Shown in pieces: positions 27,892 through 41,217 of a stretch of DNA of 64,000 nucleotides. The translations under genes were made by a program, and so were the position numbers. Source of the stretch: Glandiceps talaboti (taxonomy: Eukaryota > Hemichordata > Enteropneusta > Spengelidae). Position 1 is the first letter of the stretch. Every line of letters begins with the position of its first letter. Below the pieces are notes generated by a model. The model was given only the letters and a program-made list of their open reading frames with translations. It had not been told where the DNA came from and searched no databases. Where the stretch lies: assembly GCF_964340395.1 (NCBI RefSeq), contig NC_135552.1, forward strand, positions 4,849,201 to 4,913,200, written 5' to 3'.

Positions 27892-30800
27892 AGTTCTAAT
27901 GGTTTCCTTGGCACCGAATTATTCACCAAGGGATAGTGCTATCGTTGGAGCAATTGGATTAACAGACAGACAGACAGACAGACAGTCAGCATGAACCACT
28001 AAATACATACCGTTAATACGAAACGTGTGTCTCCATTCAGTGTGTCCGCGCAATCCGCGATACTACCAACATATTTGTACGGACTTGAGAGTGTCAGGCG
28101 GTGTCTACGCACACATCATACGTCTAAGTCCCAGTAGCGTACGTTTATCTGTTCGATGTTAACTAACTCAGGCCATATAACCCCGGTATACTGTACAAGT
28201 CTCAGTGTCGCTCTCGTACCCTAGTCACAACTCTAACGGGACACCGTTGTGTTTGTTTTGTGTCATATACTTCGTTTACTTATTACCATGACAATGGTAG
28301 GCTTTTGTGTCACACTAGCAGTTTATACACACACACGCACACAGAGACAGACTGAGTGTTACTATGAATGGCATAGCCAACATTCAGTGCATTGTAATCG
28401 TAAGGCAATACGAGGTATAACAAGTAAGTTGGGCCATACATCAAACAATATGTACCTGCCAACAAAAGTGACGGAATGCGCCTGATCGAATCTGACAACG
28501 TCACGGCATTCAATGAACAACACCGACATGGACTGAACGACGTTGTTTATTCCCCCTCGTACAGTTACCATAATGAATACTGCGCTTAAAATGTTAATAA
28601 TACTCCAACGAATTATTTTTACTTAGTAGAAAAATTCTGCATTCATTACTCGACAATTAGCCAGACTTTGTTAAAACATTAAAATTAACTACCACGAGTG
28701 ATCCGAATTGCGTCGTCTCAAATTTCCAGTAAAAATTTCATATTATACAAGAATGTCTGGGTTCTTTATCTCTGGAGTGCAAAATATTTTGAAATAGTAA
28801 AATGGGCGTATTGACCTTCTAGCAAGCGGGCGGTCACCACTACTAAATACACGTATCACGCAATGTATTGAGTGTGTTGTTAGGATAACAGTGAATACAT
28901 AGATATATAAATAGCGTTATTGAGTGACAAGAAACTTCACTATTGTTTATGAGTACATTAATTCTGAACTATACAGAGATTGAATAAATAATGTCTTATA
29001 CTTTTTAGAATTTAATGAGGCATGCATATGGTGGTCTCAACACGGTGATGTGTAAAAGGGGCGATAAGCGGCGGGGAAGTGAAGTTAAGTGATCTAAAAC
29101 TCGGTCGTTTTTTGGTTGATCAGTTTATACAGATCATACAGGTTGTTATTATGGCATATAATGGTTGCATATTTATAGAATGTACGAACACGTTTGTGAT
29201 TAATTTAAACCGATTGGCATGAATAGTGTATCTCAATTAAAAAAAAGAAAACTGCAACCATGTTTAGCAACCGTGCCGTGTAGTAACACAACTTGACATG
29301 AAAAGTCAATTTAACGATGTTATAAGTTGCACTTTTGAGTGGATCAAAGTTCAGATCCACACAGACACAGCTGCAATACATGATACGAATACGTAATAGT
29401 GTAAGCTTATTGGCCATGCCAGTGTGAGTTCTACAGTCGACAACACAGCCTTTGTAGACAACAATTTGAACATTTTGTGCTGAGATTGAAAGAATCTAAA
29501 AAAACAAACTAAAAAAACTAATGAGTTCGACAAATACACACCACCGCCAGACTGGATTAGTTCTCTGACAGTCCATATCACTCGTATGTCTTATGAGTAA
29601 TATTGCTTGAAAAGCGTTTGTGTTGAACAAATCCGTGAAACCGTTTCCTTGTAAATGAGCTTACCTTCGTAGATGTCATACACGCACAACAGATTGAGGG
29701 AATTGCCACCAAGTCATCAAACATCGGCTTTTTACACAGGCAATGTACGTGCATTAGTTCTGTACTGTACTGTAGTGATAACATTAGAGTACCAATATCA
29801 ACATAATTTGACAGTAATAGAAGAACGAGTTGCGCGTTGCTATAACAACTAATTACGGCCTGACATATTCATAGAGTGAATTCCACAAATCAGATGCAGT
29901 GCTGGGCAGGTAAGAAGTTGTGTTCAACAGTAGAGTCAGAGATGATAAACACAATGTTTGATTTTGTAGGTGAGACTGACAATGTCGTTTATCGTCGGCG
30001 CATTTTTAATGGGACATAAAATGTAGTTTGTAAGAATGATGTTTGCAGAGAACGTTAACACCACGACTTGAATAGCTTATTCTAGTCTATAATTGTTGAT
30101 AATATCTGATACGATGGCCCTTCACATGCCACGCGTCATGACCTGTCACCCCGCTACCCATCTAGTCATACCTAATGTGACGTCACTAAGCAACTATCTA
30201 TTGACGATAACTCAAAGGTTTACATAGACACCACGTGACATGGTCTCCGGACAGGCAACACCTATGACCCGCTTTCTTCAGTCATTGCTGTGTATTAATA
30301 TGCTTTCGAGTGAAGCTACAAACATTATTTGAAAATAGAGATACTTAGTTGGAAAAATGAAATAGTGTAGAACGATAACCCAATGAAACCATAAGACGAC
30401 GCGTACGTTATATTACCGGTACTGTGAGCAGCTGCGGTACCCAGCGATATCAAACCCTTCGAAAACTCAGAAGTGTATACACTTCTTACTGCGGAACATT
30501 CTGTATGATACATTCAGGTTTGTTTACACTTCTTATGATCAATATTTCCTAAACTGTACCTGTATTTTCAATCAGTACGTATTTCAGTGTGATGTACCAC
30601 ACACTTGTCTGTGGATATACCAATGATAGGACGGTCTGAATTCGATGAGCGATCATTATGAACTTTGCTTTCTCACCTAATTAAAATGTTATGTCATATC
30701 AAGAAGTTAATTTAATAAAAACTTAAGATAAGTAAAACAACGTTTCCACTCAAGGGCTAAATTTTTTCCTACAGTCAATTGAAATAGTTACGTTTTAACA

Positions 30801-31116
30801 TGATGCACTGTATATATATGTTTATCGAACTTCAACATTGTCATCTTTAGTCTCGATTTTCCAAAGTTTCACGGTTGTTAATTAATGAAAACTCCTACAA
30901 TACACTCACAAGTATTTAATTACGTTTGAGCTTAAGTCAACGGAACATCAGGGAAAATGCCAACCAAATACAACAAAGTTGTCTAAGAGTTCACATGGCT
31001 GTTATATCGAAATTTTCCTATGACACTTTGCTTCAAAAAACATCTCTGTTTGTCAAAGTTAACTAGGAAAACCGCACTTTGTATGTTTTCTAGTTTAATT
31101 GATATAAAACTCAAAG
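27892..31116. other. No gene recognised
   Basis: Contains only a short (ACAG)n at about 27962-27985 and unsupported small frames. Confidence 0.4.
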
Positions 31117-31159
31117 ATGTATGTATGTATGTATGTATGTATGTATGTATGTATGTATG

Positions 31160-31190
<31 letters not shown>
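31117..31190 (+). repeat. (ATGT)n microsatellite
   Basis: About 18 uninterrupted tetranucleotide units. Unlike 1465 and 13377, no R1 lead-in follows. Confidence 0.98.
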
Positions 31191-34100
31191 TTGGTAGATT
31201 GTTGTCGATGACATTTCATTAATATAAAAACAGTAACCAGGATATGATTAATTGGGAGTATGAATAATTTGCATCGTTTGTATTGAATTCCGTTTGTGTT
31301 GCAGTTTTACCGATAATTAACTAATTAGTTTTCTATTAAAGAAAAAACTATATAACGTTATATTAATGAACACAATTCTATCAATGTTACATTAGTAATA
31401 CTGGGGAGCCTCGAGGCGACGTAAGTGTTTCAACCTGTCATCTGATTGAAATTAATGTTGTAATAATACGTCTTTTTGTATTGTACTAACATTCTCTCGA
31501 ATCTGACTAATGTTTCCGTTAACGTAAGAATACAGCCATTGGGAGAGACTTGTTTTAAAGTAACGTTGATTTAAAGAGGCCTTTTTGCTGTAATTTCGAT
31601 GTTTATCAAGGGAAACACATCACCATGTCCATGCTTCATGTGTTTGAATACCGTACACATTTTAAATTATATAGCCCGGTAGCACTGAATGTGATCGTCA
31701 AGACAGTGTTTCTCTGTGGAATATAACCCTTCTTCTTTTTATTCCATGATTTCGAAAAGTAATGCTGTCAACGCCAGCTTAAATTCTAATCTCTGCGATG
31801 AATTTATTTCACTCGCTTCATTCACGCGTGTGAAATGTTTGACACTCATTGCACAGATTACATTGTGATGTATGTCAACACAGACACCATACATAACTCT
31901 TTTCGTACACAGACCAGACGTTACATGAAATAACAGCTGTGTGACAACACCCTAACAACTAAGTCTTATTTTGCTAGTATCATTTTTGAATACAGCTTAC
32001 CTTTGTAAGACCTCGGATTAAGGTAGAATTATACACTGTTATATGATAGATATTGCACACCGTCATCGAATGGGTATTCCTATCTTCCAGACAGCCGACC
32101 ACATTCTCTCTAAAATTATTAAAACCTCGACAAATAATCTTGTCCCTGCACTACTAGGAACAGCAGCCTTTCAGAAATGGATTAGAGTCTGCCTTCAACG
32201 CAATATCATGACGTAATTAGACCCATTCTGTGTTGCTGGGTGAGGGCAACCCTGCGTCCAAACACGTGCTTACACATACGTCAAAAAGTGCGTCCTTTAT
32301 AACAACTCATTCAGATGATCACGGCTATTTAATCGTTTTATACCTGGCTACCGTCGACTAAAATCTAAACTTTCCAGTTACAGCTCATCAAGAACACAAT
32401 GGCCCATATCATGCTATAAATGTCATACATACAAACAGATAAACAAACAAGGAAACAGGCAAACAAAATAAACGAACATAGAAACAAACGTATGTCTCAA
32501 ACAAATATAACATGATGACCCTAAATACATCAAGAGATGACCTTAAATACACCAAGAGATGAGCAAAGCAATTTTTATGCACCGTTAATTATGACAGCAA
32601 TTTATCGGAGGAAACGACGGTATTTTGAAGGTATAAACAAGTTTCTACTTGAGTAATGTCTGTTTCCCAGCCGTCTCAGTTCATTGACTGCATTTTAAGA
32701 CGCTGGCTTCAATACTATACTATACCAATCACATCATTGCCTTCGTGTTGACTAGACAGAGCGCTTTAATTCCTAACTTTTCTTTCATGCATACGTTTTC
32801 AACTTGGATACTTCCAGAGCAATGTCAGTGATAGAGTATCATGACCCGCTTTATACACCGTTATCCACATTCTTGTAATCTTTATAGCATGCCTTATACT
32901 CTCTGTGTTATGAATTCACCATGGAGTCACCACTGGAGTGGATAAAATATGCCCTGACCCTCTTGACACTCGTCCTTTCACCATCATCAAACTTTGACAA
33001 TAGAAAAGACAGCCGGACGAAAAACATTGTACTTGACATAATGTTGTAGTGTGTCTTCATAAACCTGACAACTACAGAGATTATGACAACAACTCGAGTT
33101 CAACAAAACACCACTTGACGGATGTTTTAAACCACTATAAGCTTGTCTATCTACTCCCTTACTATCTTTGTATTGGTAGTTGAAGTTAACGGTTACCGTA
33201 TAAGTAGCATTTCATGCGACACAATCTTTATAAATTTAAGAGCTTAGAATACGTTCATTGTAAAGTGTATGTAAGCCAATTAAAAATGCTGAAGGGATGC
33301 GAATGACTGGGTTACTCCAAGTCTGTCTTGGGCTTGGGTTCATTAGACTGACAGTATCCACATTAGAATGTTCCACATTTTTTGTGGTTTAATATGTGGT
33401 TGTGAACAAGTGCGGCATCAAAATGCAACACTACAAAATGAGTGTACTGTAAATGCGTTACTCTTACCTGAGCTGCAAGTGATAGTTACAGCAGCGACTG
33501 CTACACCACATATATACGAACCACACGTCGCTCTATCTACAGGCGCCCAAGAAGCATGATCATCAGCAGGTGAAGACCGAACAAACCTAAAGCTCGTACC
33601 TGCAATATTTCCTATATACTGTAACGACTAGTCGATAATTAGAGAACACACTAATTTTCGTCTGTAATTCTAGACTACCGATGCCATTTTTAAATAGCGG
33701 CTGATAGCTATGTTTGTGTCAGTTAGGGTCTCTCATTGTCACTGTGAACAAATGACATGTAGTCGGCGGACGGTCCGCCCGAGGACACACCCGAAAACGG
33801 TGCAATGTAAAGGCTTGTTTTGTTCAGGGGAAGAAAGGCAGAACACAAAGTTGAAAGGAAGAAGAATGGCACAACGATCTAGATACATTTTAATAGTTGG
33901 AATAATTACCATACTTTATGACCTTGTTATGAGAGACCTTACAATGTAGTATAGGGCCGCTATAAAAACACAACACAATAACTATTGTATCGTATAAAAG
34001 TAAAGGAGCTATACAGCTATATTCCATATATTAAGTTATTTTATTAAAGAGAGTGCATGCATGCGACTGCACAGACATAACCTCTTAACAATGGGCGGAT

Positions 34101-35201
34101 GGGCTTGGGGCCGCGTAAGATGACGAGTAATTGATTTCGCTGTGGATGAAAATAGTAAAGTGCTAGATGATCGGTCAAAATGCAGCTACTGCATACTAGT
34201 CTCTGCGCGCTGCCACCTTGGCTCGATCATGGACGGACTACAAGTATCAAGATTGTTTTACAGCTAAAATAATGTTGTTTTGGTGTTTCACTCATGGTAC
34301 ATTACGTTTTTTGACACTAAGATAGACATATATATTTCAACTCAGGATCGTTTGCCCATAATCACAATGAACACTGATATACATACTTCAAAGCTGATAC
34401 CAATTAACTACAACAGTAGAAGCTGTCACATACGAACAGGTCCTCAATTCCGTTGTTTAACTAGCATAGTTAATTGGTATCAACTTGACATTTTTGAAAA
34501 ATTTCGGAGGACTTTGACAAATTAACGACAAAACCTATTGAGCAAAACCACCCCTAATACTTAACTGTTATATAGTATAGTTTTCTATGATACGCGTTAC
34601 GATCACTACCATCATCACATACATAGAATAGTGATCGTAGAAAACGTCGACAGGTATAGAAAAGAGAAACAGGCAAAGTACAAACTATTGCAATAAACAA
34701 AAGGGACTTGGACAACTAGAAAATCATGATGGATGCACGAACAAAAATGGAACTGAATAGAATGCATGATTGCACTTGTGAATTGACTTATGACTCGTAC
34801 ACAAACCTTTTCAAAAAACCACTGAGGTGCTAAGTTGTAGTCCGAGTGTTTTTGTACTCATTTTCTATATTGCTTGTACACACACTTTGGAAAAAAAAAC
34901 ATGTACATACATCACTATACTCTCGTACAGCCACAATCGCTAAATTGCAGTCCGCTTTCATGATTGCTTTGACCTTACTTTTTCGCCGTCAGTTCACCAA
35001 GCTTCGAATCATTTGAGTGGTTCGACTTATGCAACCGATGAGGGCGCACTACACAAGGGGATTGGACTCGCCTGTTGCTGTTTGAGCAAATTACATGATG
35101 TAAATGTAAGACAATCTAGTGAAGTCAGTGAAGGCTATGAGAGAGTGTAATACTATAACCAGGATGCAGTCATTGTATTTTTGGAAGTGCACACAGCCAC
35201 G
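31191..35201. other. No gene recognised
   Basis: Includes an AAAC-rich degenerate stretch (32430-32500) and two adjacent ~25-bp units around 32513-32565 (ATGACC-TAAATAC-CAAGAG). No coding frame is convincing. Confidence 0.4.
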
Positions 35202-35226
35202 TTAGGGACCGGTCAGTTTCTCCAGC

Positions 35227-35272
35227 CGGGGGGGGGGTGGGGGGGTGGGGTGGGGGGTGGGGTGGTGAATTC
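35227..35272 (+). repeat. G-rich tract with G-quadruplex potential
   Basis: Consecutive runs of four or more G separated by single T residues over about 45 bp. The complementary C-rich relatives are at 39688 and 39738. Confidence 0.85.
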
Positions 35273-35479
35273 TTAAATCGGGCCGACAAAAACTCACTGA
35301 CCCCCTGTCCGTAAACTAAAAACAGGCTGACCCCCCTATGACTTAATTCTAAAATATGATGACCCCCCCCCCCATATATGATATTTGCATGACAGGTATT
35401 TTTTTATCGTGACTCAGTGTGGACTGCTTGACTGTCCTGCATCCACTTTATAATTATTGACTACACAGGGTACATATAT

Positions 35480-36130
35480 TCGAACAGGAGTTTAATAGCA
35501 TCGTGACAGTGAAAGGTAGGGGAAAGTTTGAGAAGGGAATATGTACATCTCTTATGGTGGGTCCTATGGGGGTCTCCCCCTAGAAGCCCTGGAGGTTTTT
35601 TACTCTGAAAAGTCAATTTTGAGACTATTCAGACCCTTTTAGGCAATAATTTCCAAGCCTTACAAGACAACACCAACATGTAAAAAGCAACTACATAGGG
35701 TTGAAATACTTTTGAAATAAACTTTGATAGCATCTTGACAGTAAGAGGGGGAGAGCTTGAGACTGGGATATGTTCACCTCATGTGTGGGGGGGGGGGGGT
35801 CTGAGGGGGGTCTCCCTCTAGAAGCCCTGGAGGATTTTCACTCTTAAAGCCAACATTTAGGCTATTCAGACCCTTTCAAGCAATAACATAATTCATGCTT
35901 TACAAGACAGCAAGTATCAGAAACTATTCTTTATAACTTACACTAAGGGTTGAAATATGTTCTTAAAAAGTTAAATGGCATCATTATATACATGTAGTAA
36001 AGGTCAGCACATCTAATGGTAGTATCATTGGTAGGGGAGATTTGGAGGTTAAGGCAATTTTAGACTATCTTCGCAAACATTTCACATCTTCAAAAGACAA
36101 TATCATCTCAAATTAGAATAGGGTGAAAAT
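35480..36130 (+). repeat. Degenerate ~230-bp tandem repeat, ~3 units
   Basis: Units start near 35480, 35712 and 35950. Shared blocks in order are AATAGCATC-TGACAGT, GGGGGTCTCCC-CTAGAAGC, CCTGGAGG, ACTATTCAGACCCTTT, TTACAAGACA and AGGGTTGAAATA. The third unit is the most eroded. Confidence 0.75.
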
Positions 36131-37439
36131 ATGTCTGACATCACACACTCACATCCCAAGATACGGCCACTACAAACTTAAAAAATCCTTTAAAAACGAA
36201 CATACAGTCTTCCTGATCTAAGTACGATCTGGTTATATAATTTTGACGTGATGATGAAATCAAACACGCGTAGCTCATCCAAACTTTGGTCTGAATGCCA
36301 TTGGATAGTATCACATTGTGCTGCTTAGTAAGTGTGCGAATCCGTTCTAGTATAAAAAAGGTTCTTTCATTTAAAAATAGCCAATAATCAAGGTGAGGTA
36401 GACATAGGCTTTAGGGATCCTTCGGTAATTACTGTGGTAGGCTAGGGGAGTTTTGGAGGGAGGGGGTCACATTATACTTTTATCTAACATATGTACTTGT
36501 TTTGTGAATTTGGATACCAGCTACCAGTGGTGTCACACGTTCTACATCAGCCAGATTCAACAATTGCCACATTCAAATCACTGTTGACAACCACGCAGTG
36601 AATTAATTGTTAGCCGTAGTTTGAGAAGAAAAGGTGGGTCTCACATGAGTGAAGGATGAATAGTGTGATATTGGTGAGAATTTGATGGAATGTGCAGATG
36701 TTGAACTCATTCGTGACAATGTTTGTAGTGCGCCCATCTAGTCTTTCGGAGTTGTGACCTTCATTTAGATGTAATCACGAGAATCAAATTCACTGTGGTG
36801 ATAGTAGCGGGAAACAACCAATGTGATGTGGTGGCAACGGTGGCAATGAGTTTATTCATTCCGGGACTTGTGTCCCATTTACACCTGACAGCATTTTAAC
36901 CTAACGTGTTTTTTTTTTTTATTGTTTACATATTTCAATGGGGAGAGTGTGTAATTTAAAAAAAAACCACACTTAATCGGGGAAGATAACATTTTACGCA
37001 CCAGACCGTGCTCGATCCCCTTGTAATTACTGAAGACCCCTTTAACTCAAAACTGTCTGGTTAACTTGTATCCTACCCAGGTACATTCGTGTGTACATAT
37101 AGACTTATGCTCAACCTATATAGAATGAGAATTCAGAACGTGGTCAGAAGGTATATGTACCAATCATCACGGTTTGTCTTTGTAAGTCCGTGTCGACAAA
37201 TCATTTGACGTAATAACACTTTGAACAGTAACTATCCATTGACATACGTATTAGAGTAGTTAAGGTACGTTTTACAAAATAGCACCAATGGCGTTGTAGA
37301 ACAAATGTACTTTCTATCATCATCTATGCGTTAATTATTCCTAAAAAATCTGCTAATTTACAATATTTGTCATATACACATAAAGGTATTGTTGATATGG
37401 ACAGTATCTTCGTTGCTGAGTCAATTATGTCAATGTTTT
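36131..37439. other. No gene recognised
   Basis: Interior of the candidate composite element; no coding frame or clear repeat. Confidence 0.4.
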
Positions 37440-39640
37440 TGAAAGTTTATCCACTTGCCTAACCATCCCTGTTGTTATTTTTGCATTATACATAAACATT
37501 CCACAGTAGCTATGGACGTGGTCTTGTTGCTAGGCATATGTTGTTCACTTTGGATGTCTATCCACTTGCCTAACCATCCTTATATACACACGCCATCGTT
37601 TGGTTGTTGTTATGGACATGGTCTTGTTGCTAGGTATATAAGTGTCAATTTTTGGAATGTCTATCCACTATGGCCGTGTTCTTGTCGCCAGTCATATTTG
37701 CAGACATTTTGAGATGTTATCAATTTGTCTATTAATCTCTGTGCTCTCGTTGCAATACACACTATCAATTTACTGATGCTATGACTATGATCTTGCTGGT
37801 AGGCATAATTGCATCCTGTTTTTTAAATCTTTATTCACTTACCCTACCCTAATGGCTTTGCTCATACCTCACAGACAGATTTCAGTCAGTTACAGTAAAT
37901 GGGAAAATGTCACTTGCTCAATTGCTACGGTTCGGAGTACCTCAGGGCTCTGTCCTAGGACCTCTATTGTTTACTATTTACATTTCACCACTCGGTCAGA
38001 TCATTCGCCGTCATAAACTTCAGTTTCACCAATTCGCCGACGATAATGAACTGTACTTGTCTTTTAAGAAATCCAACACCACCTCCGCCATATCTTCTAT
38101 TGAAGAATGTGTCAACGATATTAAGAAATGGATGACGCAAAATAAACCGAAGTTAAATGATTCTAAGACAAGTCATTTTAATTCGTTCCAAATTTGATCA
38201 TTCGCCGTTGCCACTCACTTCCATCTACATATGTTCAAGTGTTATTGAAACTACTTCATCTGTGAGAAACATTGGTGTCATATTTGATGACAATTATACA
38301 TTTCAACAACACATAATTACCACCTGCCGCACCATTCACTTCCTCCTTCGTAAAATTGGACACATCAGGAAATACCTCTCTCAGGATTCTTGTGCCACCC
38401 TCGTCCATGCTGTCATATCATCGAAGCTGGACTATTGTAATTCCTTACTATATGGTCTGCCTGACGTTCACTTACAACGCTTACAACGTGCCCAAAATAC
38501 GGCAGCTAGGATTATTACGCGCACCAGGAAATTCGAACACATAACCCCTATTCTAAAACAACTTCATTGGCTTCCAGTATCTCATCGTATTGTTTTCAAA
38601 CTTCTGCTCTTCACTTAGACGCTTGAAAACCCACATATTTCAGAGAGCTTTTTCATCTCCTTTCTAACTCTAAGCGCCACTGAACATTGTTTTCTTTGGA
38701 TATTTGGCGCTATATAAATTTATTAGATAGATAGAGATAGATACTCATCCTGGTCTTTATCTTTGCAATACACACTGCCATTTGGCTGTTGCTATGGGAG
38801 TGGTCTTGTTACTATAGGCATATTTGCCTACACTTTTTTGAATGTCCAGGCATTCACTTGCCTATTAATCTATTATTTTCTTTGCAATGTACTTCACAAT
38901 TTGGCTGTTGCAATGAGTGTGGTCTTGTTGCTAGGCTTATTTGTGTACATTTAAAAAATCTTTATTCACTTGCCTACACATCCCAGTTTTCATCTTTGCA
39001 ATATGCACTCTCATTTGGCTGTTGATATGGGCATGGTCTTGTTGCCATATTTAGATTGTTAAAGAAATGTATATTCACTTGTCTATTCCTGTTATTATCT
39101 TTGTAAAATACATAATTTCACTGTTGCTAAAGGCGTGGTCATGGTTAGTAGGGCCAGTTGTGCCAACATATTTTGAATATCTCCTCCAGAAATATCCTCA
39201 CCAGATTCCAGCCCCAATCACCATGTAGTATTCGATTTATAAGATTTTGACAGAAATTGCGATTTTTAGACCTAATTTGCATATCACTAATGGGTTCATC
39301 CTGTCATGAGAACACCTTCATAAATACATCCATTGAATTTCAGCCCAATCTGCTCAGTAGTTTTAAAATTAAAACGTAGTTTTTTTAATGCTCTAAACAA
39401 TATTTAATCTAGGCACCCCTAACAAGAAAGTTCCCACCAAATTTCAGATCACTCTGTCCATTAGATTTTGAGTTAAGTTTTAACAAAAATGACATTTTTG
39501 ACCCAAATCACACACCTGTGATGCAATCATTTTCCTTTTGACAACTTCTCAACTAGACATTGCAAATAATGTCCCACCAGATACCAAGACAATCAGTGTG
39601 GCGTTTTTTGAGTTTGGAGTGTGGCTCATGATTTTGTTTA
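37440..39640 (+). repeat. Repeat family R2, split by LINE C
   Basis: The head consists of degenerate ~110-130 bp units with TATCCACTTGCCTAACCATCC, TTTGCAATACACACT, TTTGGCTGTTGCTATGG and GTGGTCTTGTTGCTAGGCAT blocks (37440-37860 and 38751-39165). The tail (39165-39640) has AATATCCTCACCAGATTCCA, TTTGCATATCACTAATGG and CAGCCCAATCTGCTCAGTAG blocks. Other copies are at 41804-42215, 44830-45450, 57130-58060 and 60880-61500. The unit is cut by LINE C at about 37861/38751. Confidence 0.75.
37862..38750 (+). pseudogene. LINE C: CR1/L2-like RT fragment with internal deletion
   Basis: The RT frame begins inside the palm (DRFQSV, then GVPQGSVLGPLLF), followed by FADDNELYL. The usual YADD is FADD here. 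A frameshift near 38170 leads to NIGVIFDD, KLDYCNSLLYGLP and LHWLPV. After KLLLFT at 38617 the sequence jumps directly to RLKTHIFQRAF in another frame. The WNSLP block and some 80 codons normally between are missing. The 3' end has GGCGCTATATAAAT followed by a TAGATAGA tail, typical of L2/CR1-like 3' ends. It is related to LINE B but is a different copy. Confidence 0.9.
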
Positions 39641-39917
39641 GTTGAAAACAAGGTGACCCCCTTTATTCACTTCGTAAAAATGATGACACCCCCCCCCCTT
39701 CTTTGAGTCCAAAATTAAGGTGACCCCCTCTGATTTGCCCCCCCCCCCCCGGCCGTAAAAACTGTTCGCTCCCTAATACAGACCAGGTATATATTCTACA
39801 CTCACATGTGTGAGGCACCTCTATATTTGTTTATTTTGTATTTGATATTTTCTACGCTTATATGTAATGTAACGACCCATCACACTAACCCCGGGTCCAT
39901 TTCTCCTGTTAAACATG

Positions 39918-41207
39918 GTAACAGGACAACTGCCCCCCGGACAACTGCCCCCCGGACAATTGCCCCCGGACAATTGCCCCCGAAGGACAACTGCCCCCCG
40001 GACAATTGCCCCCGAAGGACAACTGCCCCCCGGACAATTGCCCCCCGGACAACTGCCCCCGAAGGACAACTGCCCCCCCCCCCCCCCCGGACAACTGCCC
40101 CCGAAGGACAACTGCCCCCCGGACTACTGCCCCCGAACGAAAAAAAAACCTAGTTTGTCATTCATTAAAAAGTCACCGTCGGCAACTTACCGCCGCAATT
40201 TGTATTTCGGAATTGTGGGAATAAATTCTACATTTCGGCATTGGCCATTGGCCATTCGGCATAGGCCATAGGTCAGAAATAGACTGGCGATGACGAATCT
40301 GGGCAAACATGATGTAACCGAAATTCACATGATTGGTTAGAGAAAAGTATATAATAACTTTTATGATGGCGTGATCTTATGGTGTGATTTTCTATATTTA
40401 GTGGTTGTGTAAATTCCATTGTATTGGAAGTATTCTTAAAGTGAGAATTAAACATCCAGAAGCACACGAGCACTCGGGTAGGTGAATCTGGCAAGCCGAA
40501 ATCTCTTCTCAGTCGTGACTAATTCCTGACTTGGACCTGAACGATCCCGTACGAGAGTATGAGAGTGTGAGTGCTAGAGTGCAACGTTAGAACTATCCAT
40601 ACTTATACCGTTCAACTCTATGACTCACAACACCTGTATATGATATTGATTGCTGTCCAACTGATGTCTTCACTGGCGGAATACATAAATTGCCCTGAGC
40701 CTTCTGTCATGTATTGTATTCATAATTAAACAGCGTGCAATAATCGGTTATAGAGTGTGGTAAATTATTGTGTATTAAGTCGTAAACAAAAACACCTACT
40801 AAATACTTGTGTAACTTAAACACGTCGAGAATTGTTAACTGGTTGAAAAGAGGAGAAGAATGTTCCAGAAAATTATGTGAATTACAGCGGTAAGTTAAAT
40901 CATCATGCCGACATTTATGAATGACGTAACAATTATCACAGATAACAACAGAGTAAAACATGTGAATTGCGGCGGTAAGTTGCCGACGGTGACTTTTTAA
41001 TTAATGACCAACCCGTACATCTGTAATACTAGTTTTTTTTTCGTTCGGGGGCAGTAGTCCGGGGGGCAGTTGTCCTTCGGGGGCAGTTGTCCGGGGGGCA
41101 ATTGTCCGGGGGGCAGTTGTCCTTCGGGGGCAATTGTCCGGGGGGCAGTTGTCCTTCGGGGGCAATTGTCCGGGGGCAATTGTCCGGGGGGCAGTTGTCC
41201 TAGAATC
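39918..41207. mobile_element. Foldback-type element with tandem-repeat inverted arms and 10-bp target duplication
   Basis: The left arm 39918-40200 and right arm 40965-41207 are inverted copies. Outer parts are tandem units of ~14-17 bp (GGACAACTGCCCCCC, GGACAATTGCCCCCGAA; about 13 units left, 10 right). Inner parts share AAGTCACCGTCGGCAACTTA and CCGCCGCAATT. The direct repeat GTTAAACATG lies at 39908-39917 and 41208-41217, immediately outside the arms. The loop (40201-40964) has no transposase, only a LINE-derived fragment. Foldback and Mutator-like elements have long inverted ends and 8-11 bp target duplications, so that class is the best guess. Peptides such as GQLPP in all frames are artefacts. 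Confidence 0.8.
40561..40961 (-). pseudogene. LINE RT C-terminal remnant inside the foldback loop
   Basis: A minus-strand frame reads SSPLFNQLTILDVFKLHKY, then YDLIHNNLP, then after an in-frame stop IPPVKTS and GQQSISYTGV. This order matches the region before the terminal WNSLP motif of non-LTR retrotransposon RTs. It decays after about 40600. Its family differs from LINEs A-C. The segment CTTACCGCTGTAATTCACAT within it resembles the inner arm end CTTACCGCCGCAATTCACAT. Confidence 0.6.
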
Positions 41208-41217
41208 GTTAAACATG

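Larger units (their letters stand above)
35202..39776. mobile_element. Candidate composite element with G-rich terminal inverted repeats
   Basis: The left end (TTAGGGACCGGTCAGTTT, then CCGG and a G-run) and the inverted right end (TTAGGGAGCGAACAGTTT, then GGCCGG and a G-run) match at 21 of 27 positions by eye. Several TGACCCCC motifs lie just inside both ends. The interior holds a ~230-bp tandem array and R2 repeats with a LINE fragment. No transposase frame and no clear target duplication were found, so these may be two fragments of one repeat family in opposite orientation and not one element. Confidence 0.35.

Noticed and set aside
37861-38757. CTCAT on both sides of LINE C as a target duplication
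   Set aside because: Only five bases and not exactly at the element ends; could be chance.
39806-40271. GQLPP / TTAPR repeat ORFs (also 40997-41264)
   Set aside because: Open in several frames and both arms; produced by tandem units of the foldback arms.
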